Positions 14,290-22,926 of a DNA stretch of 64,000 nucleotides are shown here, piece after piece. Source of the DNA: AR5 sp041497115 (GTDB taxonomy: Bacteria > Methylomirabilota > Methylomirabilia > Rokubacteriales > CSP1-6). The notes under the pieces were generated by a model, which worked only from the letters and a program-made list of their open reading frames with translations, searched no databases and was not told the origin of the DNA. The stretch covers positions 11,957 through 75,956 of the forward strand of contig JBGQFW010000007.1 of the NCBI GenBank assembly GCA_041497115.1. Direction: 5' to 3'. A program made the position numbers and the translations under genes. Numbering within the stretch: the first letter of the stretch is position 1; each line of letters begins with the position of its first letter.

Positions 14290-16620
14290 CTACGCGCTCT
14301 CGCGGCGCTCCCGGTCGCGGGCCTTGCGCTCGTGCATGTCGCGGTCGGCGTCGCGCAGGAACTCCTCGGCGGTGTCGGGCGGGGACTGGCTCCAGGCGAT
14401 GCCGGTCGAGCACTCGATGCTGACGGGCAGCCGGCGCTGCAGCGACAGCGAGTTCAGCTTGTCGCGCACGCGGGCAAGGATGATGTCCACGTCCTTGGGC
14501 GTGGCGTCCAGCAGCAGCACGGCGAACTCGTCGCCGCCGTAGCGGGCCACCACGTCGGTGGTGCGGGTGGCCTCGCTGAGCGCGTCGGCCACCGTGCGCA
14601 GCACCTCGTCGCCCAGCGTGTAGCCGAAGCCGTCGTTGACGGCCTTCAGGTGAAGGACGTCGAGCGCCAGCAGCAGCAGGCCGCTCTTGCGGCGGCGGGC
14701 GCCCGCCGCGATGCGACGATACGACTCGTTGAAGGCCCGGCGGCTGCTGAGGCCGGTCAGCGGATCGGGCGCGTAGCGCGCCAGCTTGCGGTCGGCGTCG
14801 TACAGCCGCGAGGCGATCACGCGCAGCAGGCCGTTGGCCAGATCCACCGACTCGCCCAGCGCGGTGACGAAGTCGGCCTGGCGCAGGACCAGGCAGTGCG
14901 CGCGCTCCACCGCGATGACGGTCGCCGAGCGCGGCTGGCCGCGCAGGATGCCGAGCTCGCCGAACACCTCCGCCTTGCCGATCTCGCCCAGCAGCATCTC
15001 GGCCTGGCCGTCGGCGGTCGCCTCCACCACGCGCACGCGGCCCGAGAGCAGCACCCACAGGTGGCGGGGCGGCTCGCCCTGGCGGGCGATGACGTGGCCG
15101 GCCGGGTAGACCTGCTCGGTGGCCTGGCCGACCAGCGTGTTGAGCTGCACCGCCGACAGCGAGCGGAAGAGCGGCACGCCGGCAAGCATGCTGGCCAGCA
15201 GCGTCTGCGTCGTTCCCCGATCCTCGCGGGCGTCCTCCAGCGTGACGGGCTCCTCGCCGGCGGTGCGCGCGGTCGACTCGGTGTAGGACACGAGCGTGCG
15301 GGCCAGCCACGCGCGCACGCGCGCGCGCAGCATCGGCGGGCTGTACGGCTTGGCCAGGTAGTCGGTGGCCGCGATCTCGGGGCGGTGCAGCGCGGTCGCC
15401 TGCGGGTGATCGGCGAGGAGGATGATCGGGAAGTTGGTGCGCCCCATGCGGCTGCGGAACGCCGGCACGAGATCGGCGCCGTCGCCGGGCGGCAGCCCGG
15501 CGTCCACGATGGCGAGGTCGGGCATGTGCTCGGTGCCGCGGGTGAGCGCCGCGTGCATGTCGGGCACCGGCAGCGCCACCATGCCGTCCTCGGCCAGCGC
15601 CTCCTCGATCGCCGCCGCCTCCGAGTCGTCCGGCGTCACCACCAGCACGCGCGCGCCGGCGATGAGCCGGCGGCGCAGCGCCGAGATCTCCGCCACCGGC
15701 TCCGGCCGCCCGGTGCCCTCGATCTCGAACTCGGTCCCCTCGCGCGCCGCGAACACGTCGACGCTGCCGCCGATGGCGGTCATGCGCTCGCGAGCGGATG
15801 CCTCGAAGCGATCCATGAACGCGTCGTCGTGGGTGGGATCGTGGTGGAACAGGGCGAGGCGCTTGACCTCGGCGGCGCGGGCGACCTGGATGGCGTACTC
15901 CACCGTCGAATGCCCCCAGCCGACCCGGTTGGTGTACTCCTCCTCGGTGTACTGCGCGTCGTGGATCACGAGGTCGGCGCCGCGCATGAACGCGATGTGC
16001 CGCTGGTCGCCCGGGTGGTTGAGCTGGCCGTTCTCCGCCCCCCAGAACGGCTCGTGGTCGGTGACGTAGGCGATGCTGGCGCCGCCGTTGGACATCCGGT
16101 AGGCGATGGTGGGCGCAGTGTGGTTGAGGTACTGCGTCTCCACCAGCACCTCGCCGACGCGGAAGAACCCCTCCTCGAGCTCGGTGAAGTGGATGCGCGA
16201 GCGCAGGTCGCGCAGCTTCACCGGAAAATACGAGTACTCCATCTGACCCGACATCGCCTCTTCGAGGCTCTGCTGGAAGCCGAGCGGCGCGTACACGTTG
16301 AGCTCGGCCCCGGGCAGGAAGGCGGGCACGAAGAACGGAAACCCCTGGATGTGATCCCAGTGCGTGTGGCCGATGAACAGGTGCAGCCGCACCGGCGCCG
16401 ACATCGTGCGCACGAGATGCAGCCCCAGCTCGCGGGCGCCCGTCCCGCAGTCGAGCACGATGACGGTGCCGTCGCCGGCGCGCACCTCCACGCACGACGT
16501 GTTGCCGCCGTAGCGCGCGGTGCGATCACCGGGAGCGGCGATGGATCCTCGAGTGCCCCAGAACCTGACGTGCAAGGCGTTCCCTCTCCGACCGGGTCGA
16601 AGGTCCGAGAATTCTAGCAT
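14290..16620 (-). CDS. Multidomain MBL-fold / receiver / cNMP-binding / GGDEF protein
   Basis: About 776 residues with four domains. (1) Metallo-beta-lactamase-fold hydrolase (~15-270): FWGTRGSIAAPG, the metal motif GHTHWDHIQG, IHDAQYTEEEY and FHHDPTHDD. (2) Receiver-like domain (~305-430): VTPDDSE, IVDAGLP with the phosphorylatable Asp, and LAKPYS. (3) Cyclic-nucleotide-binding domain (~475-590): QGEPPRHLWVLLSGRVRV and FGELGILRGQPRSATV. (4) GGDEF domain (~615-776) with DPLTGLSSRRAF and intact YGGDEF, so an active diguanylate cyclase is expected. Start: ATG 16620, or TTG 16575 (LHVRFWGTRGS) preceded by GAGAGGGA. It is transcribed towards the pilin gene, so a link from c-di-GMP to pili is inferred. 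Confidence 0.85.
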   Translation of the reverse strand: MLEFSDLRPGRRGNALHVRFWGTRGSIAAPGDRTARYGGNTSCVEVRAGDGTVIVLDCGTGARELGLHLVRTMSAPVRLHLFIGHTHWDHIQGFPFFVPAFLPGAELNVYAPLGFQQSLEEAMSGQMEYSYFPVKLRDLRSRIHFTELEEGFFRVGEVLVETQYLNHTAPTIAYRMSNGGASIAYVTDHEPFWGAENGQLNHPGDQRHIAFMRGADLVIHDAQYTEEEYTNRVGWGHSTVEYAIQVARAAEVKRLALFHHDPTHDDAFMDRFEASARERMTAIGGSVDVFAAREGTEFEIEGTGRPEPVAEISALRRRLIAGARVLVVTPDDSEAAAIEEALAEDGMVALPVPDMHAALTRGTEHMPDLAIVDAGLPPGDGADLVPAFRSRMGRTNFPIILLADHPQATALHRPEIAATDYLAKPYSPPMLRARVRAWLARTLVSYTESTARTAGEEPVTLEDAREDRGTTQTLLASMLAGVPLFRSLSAVQLNTLVGQATEQVYPAGHVIARQGEPPRHLWVLLSGRVRVVEATADGQAEMLLGEIGKAEVFGELGILRGQPRSATVIAVERAHCLVLRQADFVTALGESVDLANGLLRVIASRLYDADRKLARYAPDPLTGLSSRRAFNESYRRIAAGARRRKSGLLLLALDVLHLKAVNDGFGYTLGDEVLRTVADALSEATRTTDVVARYGGDEFAVLLLDATPKDVDIILARVRDKLNSLSLQRRLPVSIECSTGIAWSQSPPDTAEEFLRDADRDMHERKARDRERRESA

Positions 16621-16643
16621 CACCGGGGACCGGCGCGCCGGGA

Positions 16644-16696
16644 TAGAATAATCCGCTTTCGGCCGCCCCGCGGCGGCCGGCGACGACAAGGAGGTC
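16644..16696 (+). promoter_or_regulatory. Probable promoter and leader of the Liv operon
   Basis: TAGAAT at 16644-16649 resembles a -10 box. In the leader a GC-rich hairpin, GGCCGCC (16661-16667) with GGCGGCC (16672-16678), precedes the Shine-Dalgarno AAGGAGGT before ATG 16701. No convincing -35 is visible. Confidence 0.45.
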
Positions 16697-16700
16697 GCGC

Positions 16701-17969
16701 ATGCGCACGACTCGACGTCATTTCCTGGCGCTCACCGGCGGCGCCGCCGCCGCCGCGCTGCGGCTCGACGCCGCCCCCGCCTTCGCCCAGGCCGGCCCCG
16801 TCAAGATCGGCGTGCTCGCCGCCAAGGCGGGCGTGCTGGCACCGGTCGGCGAGTCGGGGCTGCGCGGCGTGCAGTGGGCGACCGACCGCATCAACGCGGC
16901 GGGCGGGATCCTCGGACGCCGCATCGAGCTGGTGATCGAGGAGGAATCCGCGCCGAAGGACACCGTCGAGCGCTTCCGCAAGCTCGCCCTTCAGGACAAG
17001 GTGGATGCCGTCTCCGGCGCCATCTCCACCGGCGTCGGGCTGGCGCTGGGGCCCGTCGCCGAGGAGATGAAGACGATCTGGCTCGCGTGGGACGCCACCA
17101 CGCAGAAGGGCGTCGAGGAGACGATCCCGAAGCCGAAATACTCCTTCCGGTCGACGGACAACGAGTGCGAGGCGGTCATGGCGTCGCTGCTGACCGCGCG
17201 CCACTGGAAGGGCAAGTTCAAGACGGTCGCCGGCATCAACCCCGATTATTCCTACGGCCGCGACAACTGGGCGGCCTTCCTGGCCATCATGAAGAAGCAC
17301 GGGATCGACGTGCAGGTGGTGGGCGAGCTGTGGCCCAAGCTCGGCGCCACCGACTTCACCGCCCACGTGGCGGCGCTGCAACAGGCGAAGCCCGACCTGA
17401 TCTTCTCCTGCTTCTGGGCGGGCGACACGCCGATCTTCATGAAGCAGGCCCACGCGGCCGGGCTGACGGCGAAGACCAAGCTCGTGCTGACCACCGGCGG
17501 CGGCGTGCACGAGTCGCTCAAGAAGGAGTTCACGCCGGAGGGCGCGATCCTCGGCTACAACTGCCTCTACTTCGACTGGGCGCGGGCCGGTGCGCTGCAG
17601 AAGGAGTTCGTCCGCTGGCATCACGAGAAGTTCAAGGAGTGGCCGAACTACGAGTCCGACCACGGCTACTTCACGATCGTCGCGTACAAGGCGGCGGTGG
17701 AGCGGGCGGCGAAGGCGGCCGGCGGCAAGTGGCCGAGCCAGGACGCGGTCATCCAGGCGCTCGAGGGTGTCGAGGCGGAGTCGCTGTCCGGTCCGCGCCG
17801 CTACCGCGAGGACCACATCATGGAGGCGACGTTCTTCCAGGGCACCACGACGCACAAGAACAGGTACGATTTCGTCACCATCGACCCGGTGGAGACGATG
17901 GGCACCAAGCAGATCCAGAAGCCCTCCGGCGTGGGGCTGTACGATTGGATCAACTCCTGGAAGGTGTGA
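16701..17969 (+). CDS. ABC transporter substrate-binding protein (LivJ-type, Tat signal)
   Basis: 422 residues. The twin-arginine leader (TRRHFLALTGG, then AAPAFAQA) predicts Tat export to the periplasm. The mature protein has the type I periplasmic-binding fold of branched-chain amino-acid or amide/urea receptors: VKIGVLAAKAGVLAPVGESG, GGILGRRIELVIEEES and GLALGPVAEEM. A strong AAGGAGGT lies just before the ATG. It heads a complete five-gene importer with overlapping genes. Ligand unknown; this receptor class covers branched-chain amino acids, urea, short-chain amides and aromatic acids. Confidence 0.92.
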   Translation: MRTTRRHFLALTGGAAAAALRLDAAPAFAQAGPVKIGVLAAKAGVLAPVGESGLRGVQWATDRINAAGGILGRRIELVIEEESAPKDTVERFRKLALQDKVDAVSGAISTGVGLALGPVAEEMKTIWLAWDATTQKGVEETIPKPKYSFRSTDNECEAVMASLLTARHWKGKFKTVAGINPDYSYGRDNWAAFLAIMKKHGIDVQVVGELWPKLGATDFTAHVAALQQAKPDLIFSCFWAGDTPIFMKQAHAAGLTAKTKLVLTTGGGVHESLKKEFTPEGAILGYNCLYFDWARAGALQKEFVRWHHEKFKEWPNYESDHGYFTIVAYKAAVERAAKAAGGKWPSQDAVIQALEGVEAESLSGPRRYREDHIMEATFFQGTTTHKNRYDFVTIDPVETMGTKQIQKPSGVGLYDWINSWKV

Positions 17970-18003
17970 GCGGGCGGCCCTGATCCAGCAGAGCTTCAGC
18001 ATC

Positions 18004-18864
18004 GTGCTCGGCGGCGTGTTTCACGCCGCCGTGCTCTTCCTCGTCGCGGCGGGACTGCAGCTCGTCTTCGGCGTGCAGAAGATCCTCAACCTCGCCTGCG
18101 GCTCCTTCTACGCGCTGGGTGCCTACGTGGGCGTGTCGACGGTGACGTGGGCGCTGGGTCACGGCCTGCCCGCGCCGCTGTTCGTCCTGGCGCTGCTGGC
18201 CGGCGGCCTCGCCCTCGGCGTGGTGGGGCCGCCGATCGAGCGGCTGCTGCGGACGATCTACGACCGCGACGAGGCCTTCCAGCTCCTGCTCACCTTCGCG
18301 CTGGTGCTCATGATCGAGGACGTGATCCGCTTCGTGTGGGGCACCGCGCCGGTGCAGCTCGGCCGCGTCTATCTCGTCTACGGTCAGGTGACCCTCGCCG
18401 GATCCACCGTCCCCGTCTACAACCTGGTGGTGATCGCCGCCGGCGGCCTCATCGCGCTGGGCATGGGCGGGCTGCTGACCCGCACGCGCTTCGGTCGCAT
18501 CGTACGGGCCACCGCCGAGAACCGCGAGATGAGCGCGGCGCTCGGGGTGGACACGCGGGCCGTCTACGTGCGCGTGTTCTCGCTGGGCGTCGTGCTGGGC
18601 ACGGTGGGCGGCGCCCTGGTGATCCCGGCCACCGCGGCGGTGAGCGAGATGGCCATCGAGGTCATCGTGGAGGCGTTCGCGGTGGTGGTGATCGGCGGGC
18701 TCGGCAGCATGCGGGGCGCCGTCGTGGGGGCGCTCGTCGTCGGCCTGCTCAAGGCGGGCGCCGTCGCGCTGTGGCCGGAGGTCGAGATGCTCGCCGTCTA
18801 CGTGGTCGTCATCGCGGTGCTCGTGCTGCGCCCGGCGGGGCTGTTCGCCGCCGCCGTCCCGTGA
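18004..18864 (+). CDS. Branched-chain-type ABC permease (LivH family)
   Basis: Inner-membrane permease with about eight hydrophobic segments. It shows the LivH landmarks VFGVQKILNLACGSFYALGAYVG, ATAENREMSAALGVD (EAA-like loop) and GGLGSMRGAVVGALVVG. The start is uncertain. GTG 18004 gives a complete first membrane helix, but homology suggests LIQQSFSIV belongs to the protein, which would need CTG 17980 (11 nt after the receptor stop), since no ATG, GTG or TTG lies there. The stop overlaps the next start (GTGA). Confidence 0.9.
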   Translation: MLGGVFHAAVLFLVAAGLQLVFGVQKILNLACGSFYALGAYVGVSTVTWALGHGLPAPLFVLALLAGGLALGVVGPPIERLLRTIYDRDEAFQLLLTFALVLMIEDVIRFVWGTAPVQLGRVYLVYGQVTLAGSTVPVYNLVVIAAGGLIALGMGGLLTRTRFGRIVRATAENREMSAALGVDTRAVYVRVFSLGVVLGTVGGALVIPATAAVSEMAIEVIVEAFAVVVIGGLGSMRGAVVGALVVGLLKAGAVALWPEVEMLAVYVVVIAVLVLRPAGLFAAAVP

Positions 18865-19805
18865 GCGCGCGCACGGCCGCCGCCGTCCTGGCGGCGGCGC
18901 TGCTGCTGGCGGCGCCGTGGCTGGCCTCGCCGTACCAGGTGACCCTGCTGCTGCCGGCGTTCGCCTACGGCATCGCGCTGCTCGGCCTCAATCTGCTGTT
19001 CGGCACCACCGGGCTGCTCTCCTTCGGCCACGCGCTCTTCGTCGCGCTGGGCGCCTACACCGCCGCCGTCCTCACGACGCGCATGGGGGTGCGCTCGTTC
19101 GAGGTCGTCGTGCTGGCGGCCGCCGCCGGCGCGGCCCTCGTGGCGGTCCCGGTGGGGCTGCTGTGCGTGCGCTACGTGAAGATCTACTTCGGGATGCTGA
19201 CGCTCGCCTTCGGGATGCTGTTCTACTCGTTCCTCTACAAGTTCTACGCGCTCACCGGCGGCGACGAGGGCATCCGCGTGCTGCGCCCGGTCCTGATCGG
19301 GCTGCCCTTCGCCGGCCTCGACAAGATCGGGTTCCTCACCGGCCCCTTCTATTATTACGCGCTCGGCCTGCTCGCCGTGGCCGCGCTGGTCATGAGGCGC
19401 ATCGTGCGCTCGCCCTTCGGACTGAGCCTGCGGGCCATCCGCGAGAACGCCGAGAAGGCGGCGGCGATCGGCGTCAGCGTGCGGCGCTACCGCTTCTACG
19501 CGTTCGTCATCGCCGCGGTGTTCGGCGCGGTGGGCGGCACGCTCCTGGCGGTGCCGACGGGGCTGGCCGATCCGCTGCTAGCCTACTGGACCCACTCCGG
19601 CAACCTGGTCTTCATGCTGCTGCTGGGCGGCTTCGAGCACTTCCTGGGCCCGGTGCTCGGCGCGATCGTCTTCATCTTCCTCCAGGACTTCGTGATGTCG
19701 GTGACCTCCTACTGGCGCTTCGTGTTCGGCGCGCTGCTCGCGGTCGTGGTCGTCTTCTTCCCGCGTGGGCTGCTGGGGCTGCTCGGGCGCGAGGGGCCGG
19801 CGTGA
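18861..19805 (+). CDS. Branched-chain-type ABC permease (LivM family)
   Basis: 314-residue inner-membrane protein with about nine hydrophobic helices, partner of the LivH-type permease. Landmarks: LLFGTTGLLSFGHALFVALG, YFGMLTLAFGMLFYS, and the coupling loop SLRAIRENAEKAAAIGVSV. The GTG start overlaps the previous stop and its own stop overlaps the ATPase start, so the operon is tightly coupled. Confidence 0.93.
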   Translation: MSARTAAAVLAAALLLAAPWLASPYQVTLLLPAFAYGIALLGLNLLFGTTGLLSFGHALFVALGAYTAAVLTTRMGVRSFEVVVLAAAAGAALVAVPVGLLCVRYVKIYFGMLTLAFGMLFYSFLYKFYALTGGDEGIRVLRPVLIGLPFAGLDKIGFLTGPFYYYALGLLAVAALVMRRIVRSPFGLSLRAIRENAEKAAAIGVSVRRYRFYAFVIAAVFGAVGGTLLAVPTGLADPLLAYWTHSGNLVFMLLLGGFEHFLGPVLGAIVFIFLQDFVMSVTSYWRFVFGALLAVVVVFFPRGLLGLLGREGPA

Positions 19806-20557
19806 CGCTGCTCGAGGCAGTGGCCGTCCGCAAGCTGTACGGGACCTTCTGCGCGCTCGACGGCGTGACGCTGACGGTGCCCGCCGGCCAGTTCCTCTCC
19901 ATCATCGGCCCCAACGGCGCGGGCAAGACGACGCTGGTCAACGTGCTCACGGGGTCGACGCCGCCGACCAGCGGCGCCGTCCGCTTCAAGGGGCGGGAGG
20001 TGAGCGGGGCAGGCCCGGTGCGGCTGGCGCGGCTGGGCATGGCCCGCGCGTTCCAGCTCGTCAACGTCTTCCCCGGCCTCACCGTGGGCGAGACGCTGGC
20101 AGCGGCGATCGTCAACCGTCTCGGCCGCGGCGGCCGGCTCTTCGCCACGCTGGCCGGCGACCGCCGCGTGTGGGACGAGGCGGCCTCCGTGGCCGAGCTG
20201 TTCCGGCTCGGCGACGCCCTGGCGCGCCCGGCCCGCACGCTGCCCCAGGGCGATCGCAAGCTCCTCGACGTGGCGAGCGCGTTCGCCCTCCGGCCCGAGC
20301 TGATCCTGCTCGACGAGCCCACCAGCGGCGTGAGCACCGCCGACAAGCACGCGATCATGGAGGTGCTGGTGCAGGCGGCCGCCCGCCTCGGCATCAAGTC
20401 CATCGTCCAGGTCGAGCACGACATGGACATCGTCTTCGGCTACTCCGACCGGATCGTCGTCCTCCACCAGGGGCGGATCCTCGCCGACGGCTCCCCCGCC
20501 GCGATCCAGGACGACGACGAGATCATGGCCACCGTGGTCGGGCGCCCCCGTGCTTGA
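19802..20557 (+). CDS. ABC transporter ATPase (LivG family)
   Basis: 251-residue cytosolic ATPase. Walker A is GPNGAGKTT; the Q-loop follows in FQLVNVFPGLTVGE; Walker B is LILLDEPTSGVS; the H-loop is VEHDMD. The ABC signature is LPQGDRKLL, departing from the LSGGQ or LPYGxQR forms at the Q/R positions, though the following DVASAFAL keeps the helix. GTG start overlaps livM-type and the stop overlaps the second ATPase. Confidence 0.93.
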   Translation: MTLLEAVAVRKLYGTFCALDGVTLTVPAGQFLSIIGPNGAGKTTLVNVLTGSTPPTSGAVRFKGREVSGAGPVRLARLGMARAFQLVNVFPGLTVGETLAAAIVNRLGRGGRLFATLAGDRRVWDEAASVAELFRLGDALARPARTLPQGDRKLLDVASAFALRPELILLDEPTSGVSTADKHAIMEVLVQAAARLGIKSIVQVEHDMDIVFGYSDRIVVLHQGRILADGSPAAIQDDDEIMATVVGRPRA

Positions 20558-21260
20558 CGTCCGCGCCATCGACGTCTTCATCGACGCCAGCCACATCCTG
20601 CGGCAGGTGTCGCTCCACGCCGGCGCGCGCGAGGTCGTGTGCCTGGTGGGGCGCAACGGTAGCGGCAAGACGACGACGCTGCGCACGATCATGGGCTACC
20701 GGCGCCCCGCCGCCGGCGCCATCACCTTCAAGGGCGAGCCGATCGCGGGGCGGCCGACCCACGTGATCGCCGGGCTCGGCATCGGCTGGGCGCCGGAGGA
20801 CAGCGGGATCTTCGCCGACCTCACCGTCGCCGAGAACATCGAGATCGCCACCTGGACGCGGCCGGGCGGGCGGCCGGCGGCCGAGCGGCTGGCCCTGGCC
20901 TACGAGGTGTTTCCGCGCCTGCGCGACTACGCCGGGCGCGGCGGCACCGCGATCTCCGGCGGAGAGCGCAAGATGCTGTCCATCGCCCGTGCCCTGGCGC
21001 TGGACCCGGAGCTGCTGATCCTGGACGAGCCCTTCGAGGGGCTGTCCCCCGCCATCATCCCCGCGATCAGCGAGTCGATCTCGACGATCACCCGGCTCGG
21101 CCGCACGATCCTCATCGCCGAGTCCAACATCCACCACGTGCCGGCCTGGACGCGACGGTTGTACGTCATCGAGCGCGGCGAGATCATCTTCGCCGGTACA
21201 CTGGACGAGGCGCACCGCGACGCCGCCGTCCTGCGCGTCATCGGAGGGAAACCGTCATGA
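20550..21260 (+). CDS. ABC transporter ATPase (LivF family)
   Basis: 236 residues, second ATPase of the importer. Walker A GRNGSGKTT, LivF-type GLGIGWAPEDSGIFADLTV, signature ISGGERKML, Walker B LLILDEPFEGLSP. The usual H-loop His is replaced in IAESNIHHV, where the position after Glu is Ser-Asn rather than His-Asp. GTG 20550 overlaps the first ATPase and the stop overlaps the MetE-like gene (ATGA). Confidence 0.92.
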   Translation: MLDVRAIDVFIDASHILRQVSLHAGAREVVCLVGRNGSGKTTTLRTIMGYRRPAAGAITFKGEPIAGRPTHVIAGLGIGWAPEDSGIFADLTVAENIEIATWTRPGGRPAAERLALAYEVFPRLRDYAGRGGTAISGGERKMLSIARALALDPELLILDEPFEGLSPAIIPAISESISTITRLGRTILIAESNIHHVPAWTRRLYVIERGEIIFAGTLDEAHRDAAVLRVIGGKPS

Positions 21261-22285
21261 GCACCCTGCCCCTGCTGCCGACGTCGGTCGTCGGCTCGCA
21301 CGGCAAGCCCGGCTGGTGGTTCACCCTCGTGAAGGCCCACGGGGCCGGCGAGGCCGGCCCCGGCGACCTCGAGGAGATGTTCGACGACGCCGCCGACACC
21401 GCGATTCGCGACATGGAGCGCGCCGGCATCGACGTCATCACCGACGGCGAGGTCCGCCGGCTCGACGGCTACGTGGACTCCTACTACACGATCATCACGG
21501 GCATCCAGCCCCTGCCGGCGCGGCGCCGGGTCGGGCCGTGGGGCTACGACCAGCAGACGCGCTACGAGGCGGTCGGCCGCATCGAGACGCCGCCCGGCGG
21601 CCTCGGCATCGTCCGCGAGTTCGAGTACCTCAAGGCCCACACCACGCGCGCGACGAAGGCCACCTGCGCGGGCCCGCTGACGTTCGGCTCGCGCATCCAT
21701 CCGGGCAAAATCTACAAGGGAGTGGTCGACGTCGCGGAGCGATTCGCCGAGGTCATCAACGCGGAGCTGAAGGCCCTCGTCGCGGCCGGCGCCACCTGGA
21801 TCCAGCTCGACGAGCCCGCCCGCGGCAATGTTTCAGGCGAGGAGATGGCGCGCCTGTTCAACCTGGCGACCGACGGCGTCAAGGCGCGGCTGGGCTTCCA
21901 CATCTGCTTCGGCAACCGCTTCGGCCGCTCCCGCTTCCCGCGATCCTACGAGCCGTATTTCCCCGGCGCCCTGCAGGCGCGCGCCGACCAGCTCGTGCTG
22001 GAGTTCGCCGGCCGCGAGCTGAGCGAGCTCGACCTCTGGCAGAAGTACGGCGGCGGGCGCGAGCTGGGCGCCGGCGTGGTGGACGTGAAAGGGTTTCAGG
22101 ACGAGACAGCGGACAGCGTGGCACGTCGGATTCGTCGGGTCCTCCAGGTGTGCCCGGCCGAGAAGCTGACGCTCAACCCCGATTGTGGCTTCGGCTGGTC
22201 GCCACGCTACATGTGCAACCAGAAGCTGCGGGGGCTGGCGGCCGGCGCGGCGCTGGTCCGGAAAGAGCTGACCGGCGCGGCGTGA
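21257..22285 (+). CDS. Core MetE-like (cobalamin-independent) methyltransferase
   Basis: 342 residues corresponding to the catalytic half of MetE only. Zinc ligands are visible in GFHICFGN (His and Cys) and NPDCGFGWSPR (Cys); DGEVRRLDG and IQLDEPA match the substrate-binding segments. Stand-alone core-MetE proteins move methyl groups from a donor other than folate, or act in catabolism. The start overlaps livF-type (ATGA), so it is the last gene of the importer operon and may process the imported compound. Donor and acceptor cannot be predicted. Confidence 0.85.
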   Translation: MSTLPLLPTSVVGSHGKPGWWFTLVKAHGAGEAGPGDLEEMFDDAADTAIRDMERAGIDVITDGEVRRLDGYVDSYYTIITGIQPLPARRRVGPWGYDQQTRYEAVGRIETPPGGLGIVREFEYLKAHTTRATKATCAGPLTFGSRIHPGKIYKGVVDVAERFAEVINAELKALVAAGATWIQLDEPARGNVSGEEMARLFNLATDGVKARLGFHICFGNRFGRSRFPRSYEPYFPGALQARADQLVLEFAGRELSELDLWQKYGGGRELGAGVVDVKGFQDETADSVARRIRRVLQVCPAEKLTLNPDCGFGWSPRYMCNQKLRGLAAGAALVRKELTGAA

Positions 22286-22371
22286 GCGGGAACCCCGGCG
22301 GGGCGTTGTGGGTTGCGTTGCCGGCGCAGACTGTACTAGCGTCGAGTCCACGTCCGAGGAAGGAGACCCCC

Positions 22372-22926
22372 ATGCGCGTGCTGCGTCTCGTCGCTGTCGT
22401 CCTTGCCCTCGCCGCCGGCCTCACGGCGGCCCTGCCGGCCGTCGCCCCGGCGCTGGAGGTCGGGCAGAAGGCGCCCGACTTCACCCTGATAGGCCCCGGC
22501 AACAAGCCGGTCAAGCTCAGCGAGCTGACCGCCAAGGGCCCGGTCGTCGTCTACACCTTCATCCAGGCGTTCACCGGCACCTGAACGAAGGAAATTGCGG
22601 GCTTCGACGCGGCCCTGCCGCAGTTCGCAGCCCTGGGCGCCCAGGTCGTGGGCGTCAGCGCCGATCACGCCGCCACGCTGGAAGCGTTCGTGAAGCAACA
22701 GGGCACCAAGCACCTGCTCCTCTCCGACTTCCGCCGCCAGATGCTGCCCGCCTGGGGCGCGCTGGTCACCAACGAGGCGAGCCCGATCTACCGCTACGCG
22801 AGCCGCGCCTACTTCGTGGTCGACCGCGAGGGCGTGGTGCGCTACCAGAAGATCCAGGCCAACGCCCTCGACCTGCTCAACCCCGACGAGGTCCTCAAGG
22901 CCCTCAAGGAGTCGGGCGCGAAGTGA
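22372..22926 (+). CDS. Exported peroxiredoxin-like selenoprotein (in-frame TGA = Sec71)
   Basis: 184 residues if TGA at 22582-22584 is read as selenocysteine. A signal peptide (MRVLRLVAVVLALAAGLTAA) precedes the AhpC/TSA fold, which begins VGQKAPDFTL. The TGA stands exactly where the peroxidatic Cys lies: AFTGT-U-TKE against the family AFTGVCTKE. The frame continues without interruption for 113 codons with typical peroxiredoxin text (GVSADHAATLEAFV, LLSDFRR, YFVVDREGVVRY). The rest of the protein has no Cys, so it is a 1-Sec enzyme needing an external reductant. It reduces peroxides outside the cytoplasm. AGGAAGGAG precedes ATG 22372. A SECIS-like hairpin follows the TGA. The stop overlaps the next selenoprotein gene (GTGA). 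Confidence 0.88.
22593..22625 (+). promoter_or_regulatory. Candidate bacterial SECIS element 1
   Basis: Eight-base stem AATTGCGG (22593-22600) with CCGCAGTT (22618-22625), one G-U pair. The 17-nt loop begins with G, 17 nt after the TGA at 22582-22584. Spacing and leading loop G fit the bacterial SECIS model (G among the first two loop bases, about 16-37 nt from UGA). The loop is longer than usual but may close further by internal pairs. Confidence 0.6.

Noticed and set aside
13417..16617. A very long open frame on the plus strand, antisense to the MBL-GGDEF gene
   Set aside because: Its translation is low-complexity Arg/Ala/Gly/His-rich text, an effect of high GC; the minus-strand frame carries four recognisable domains.
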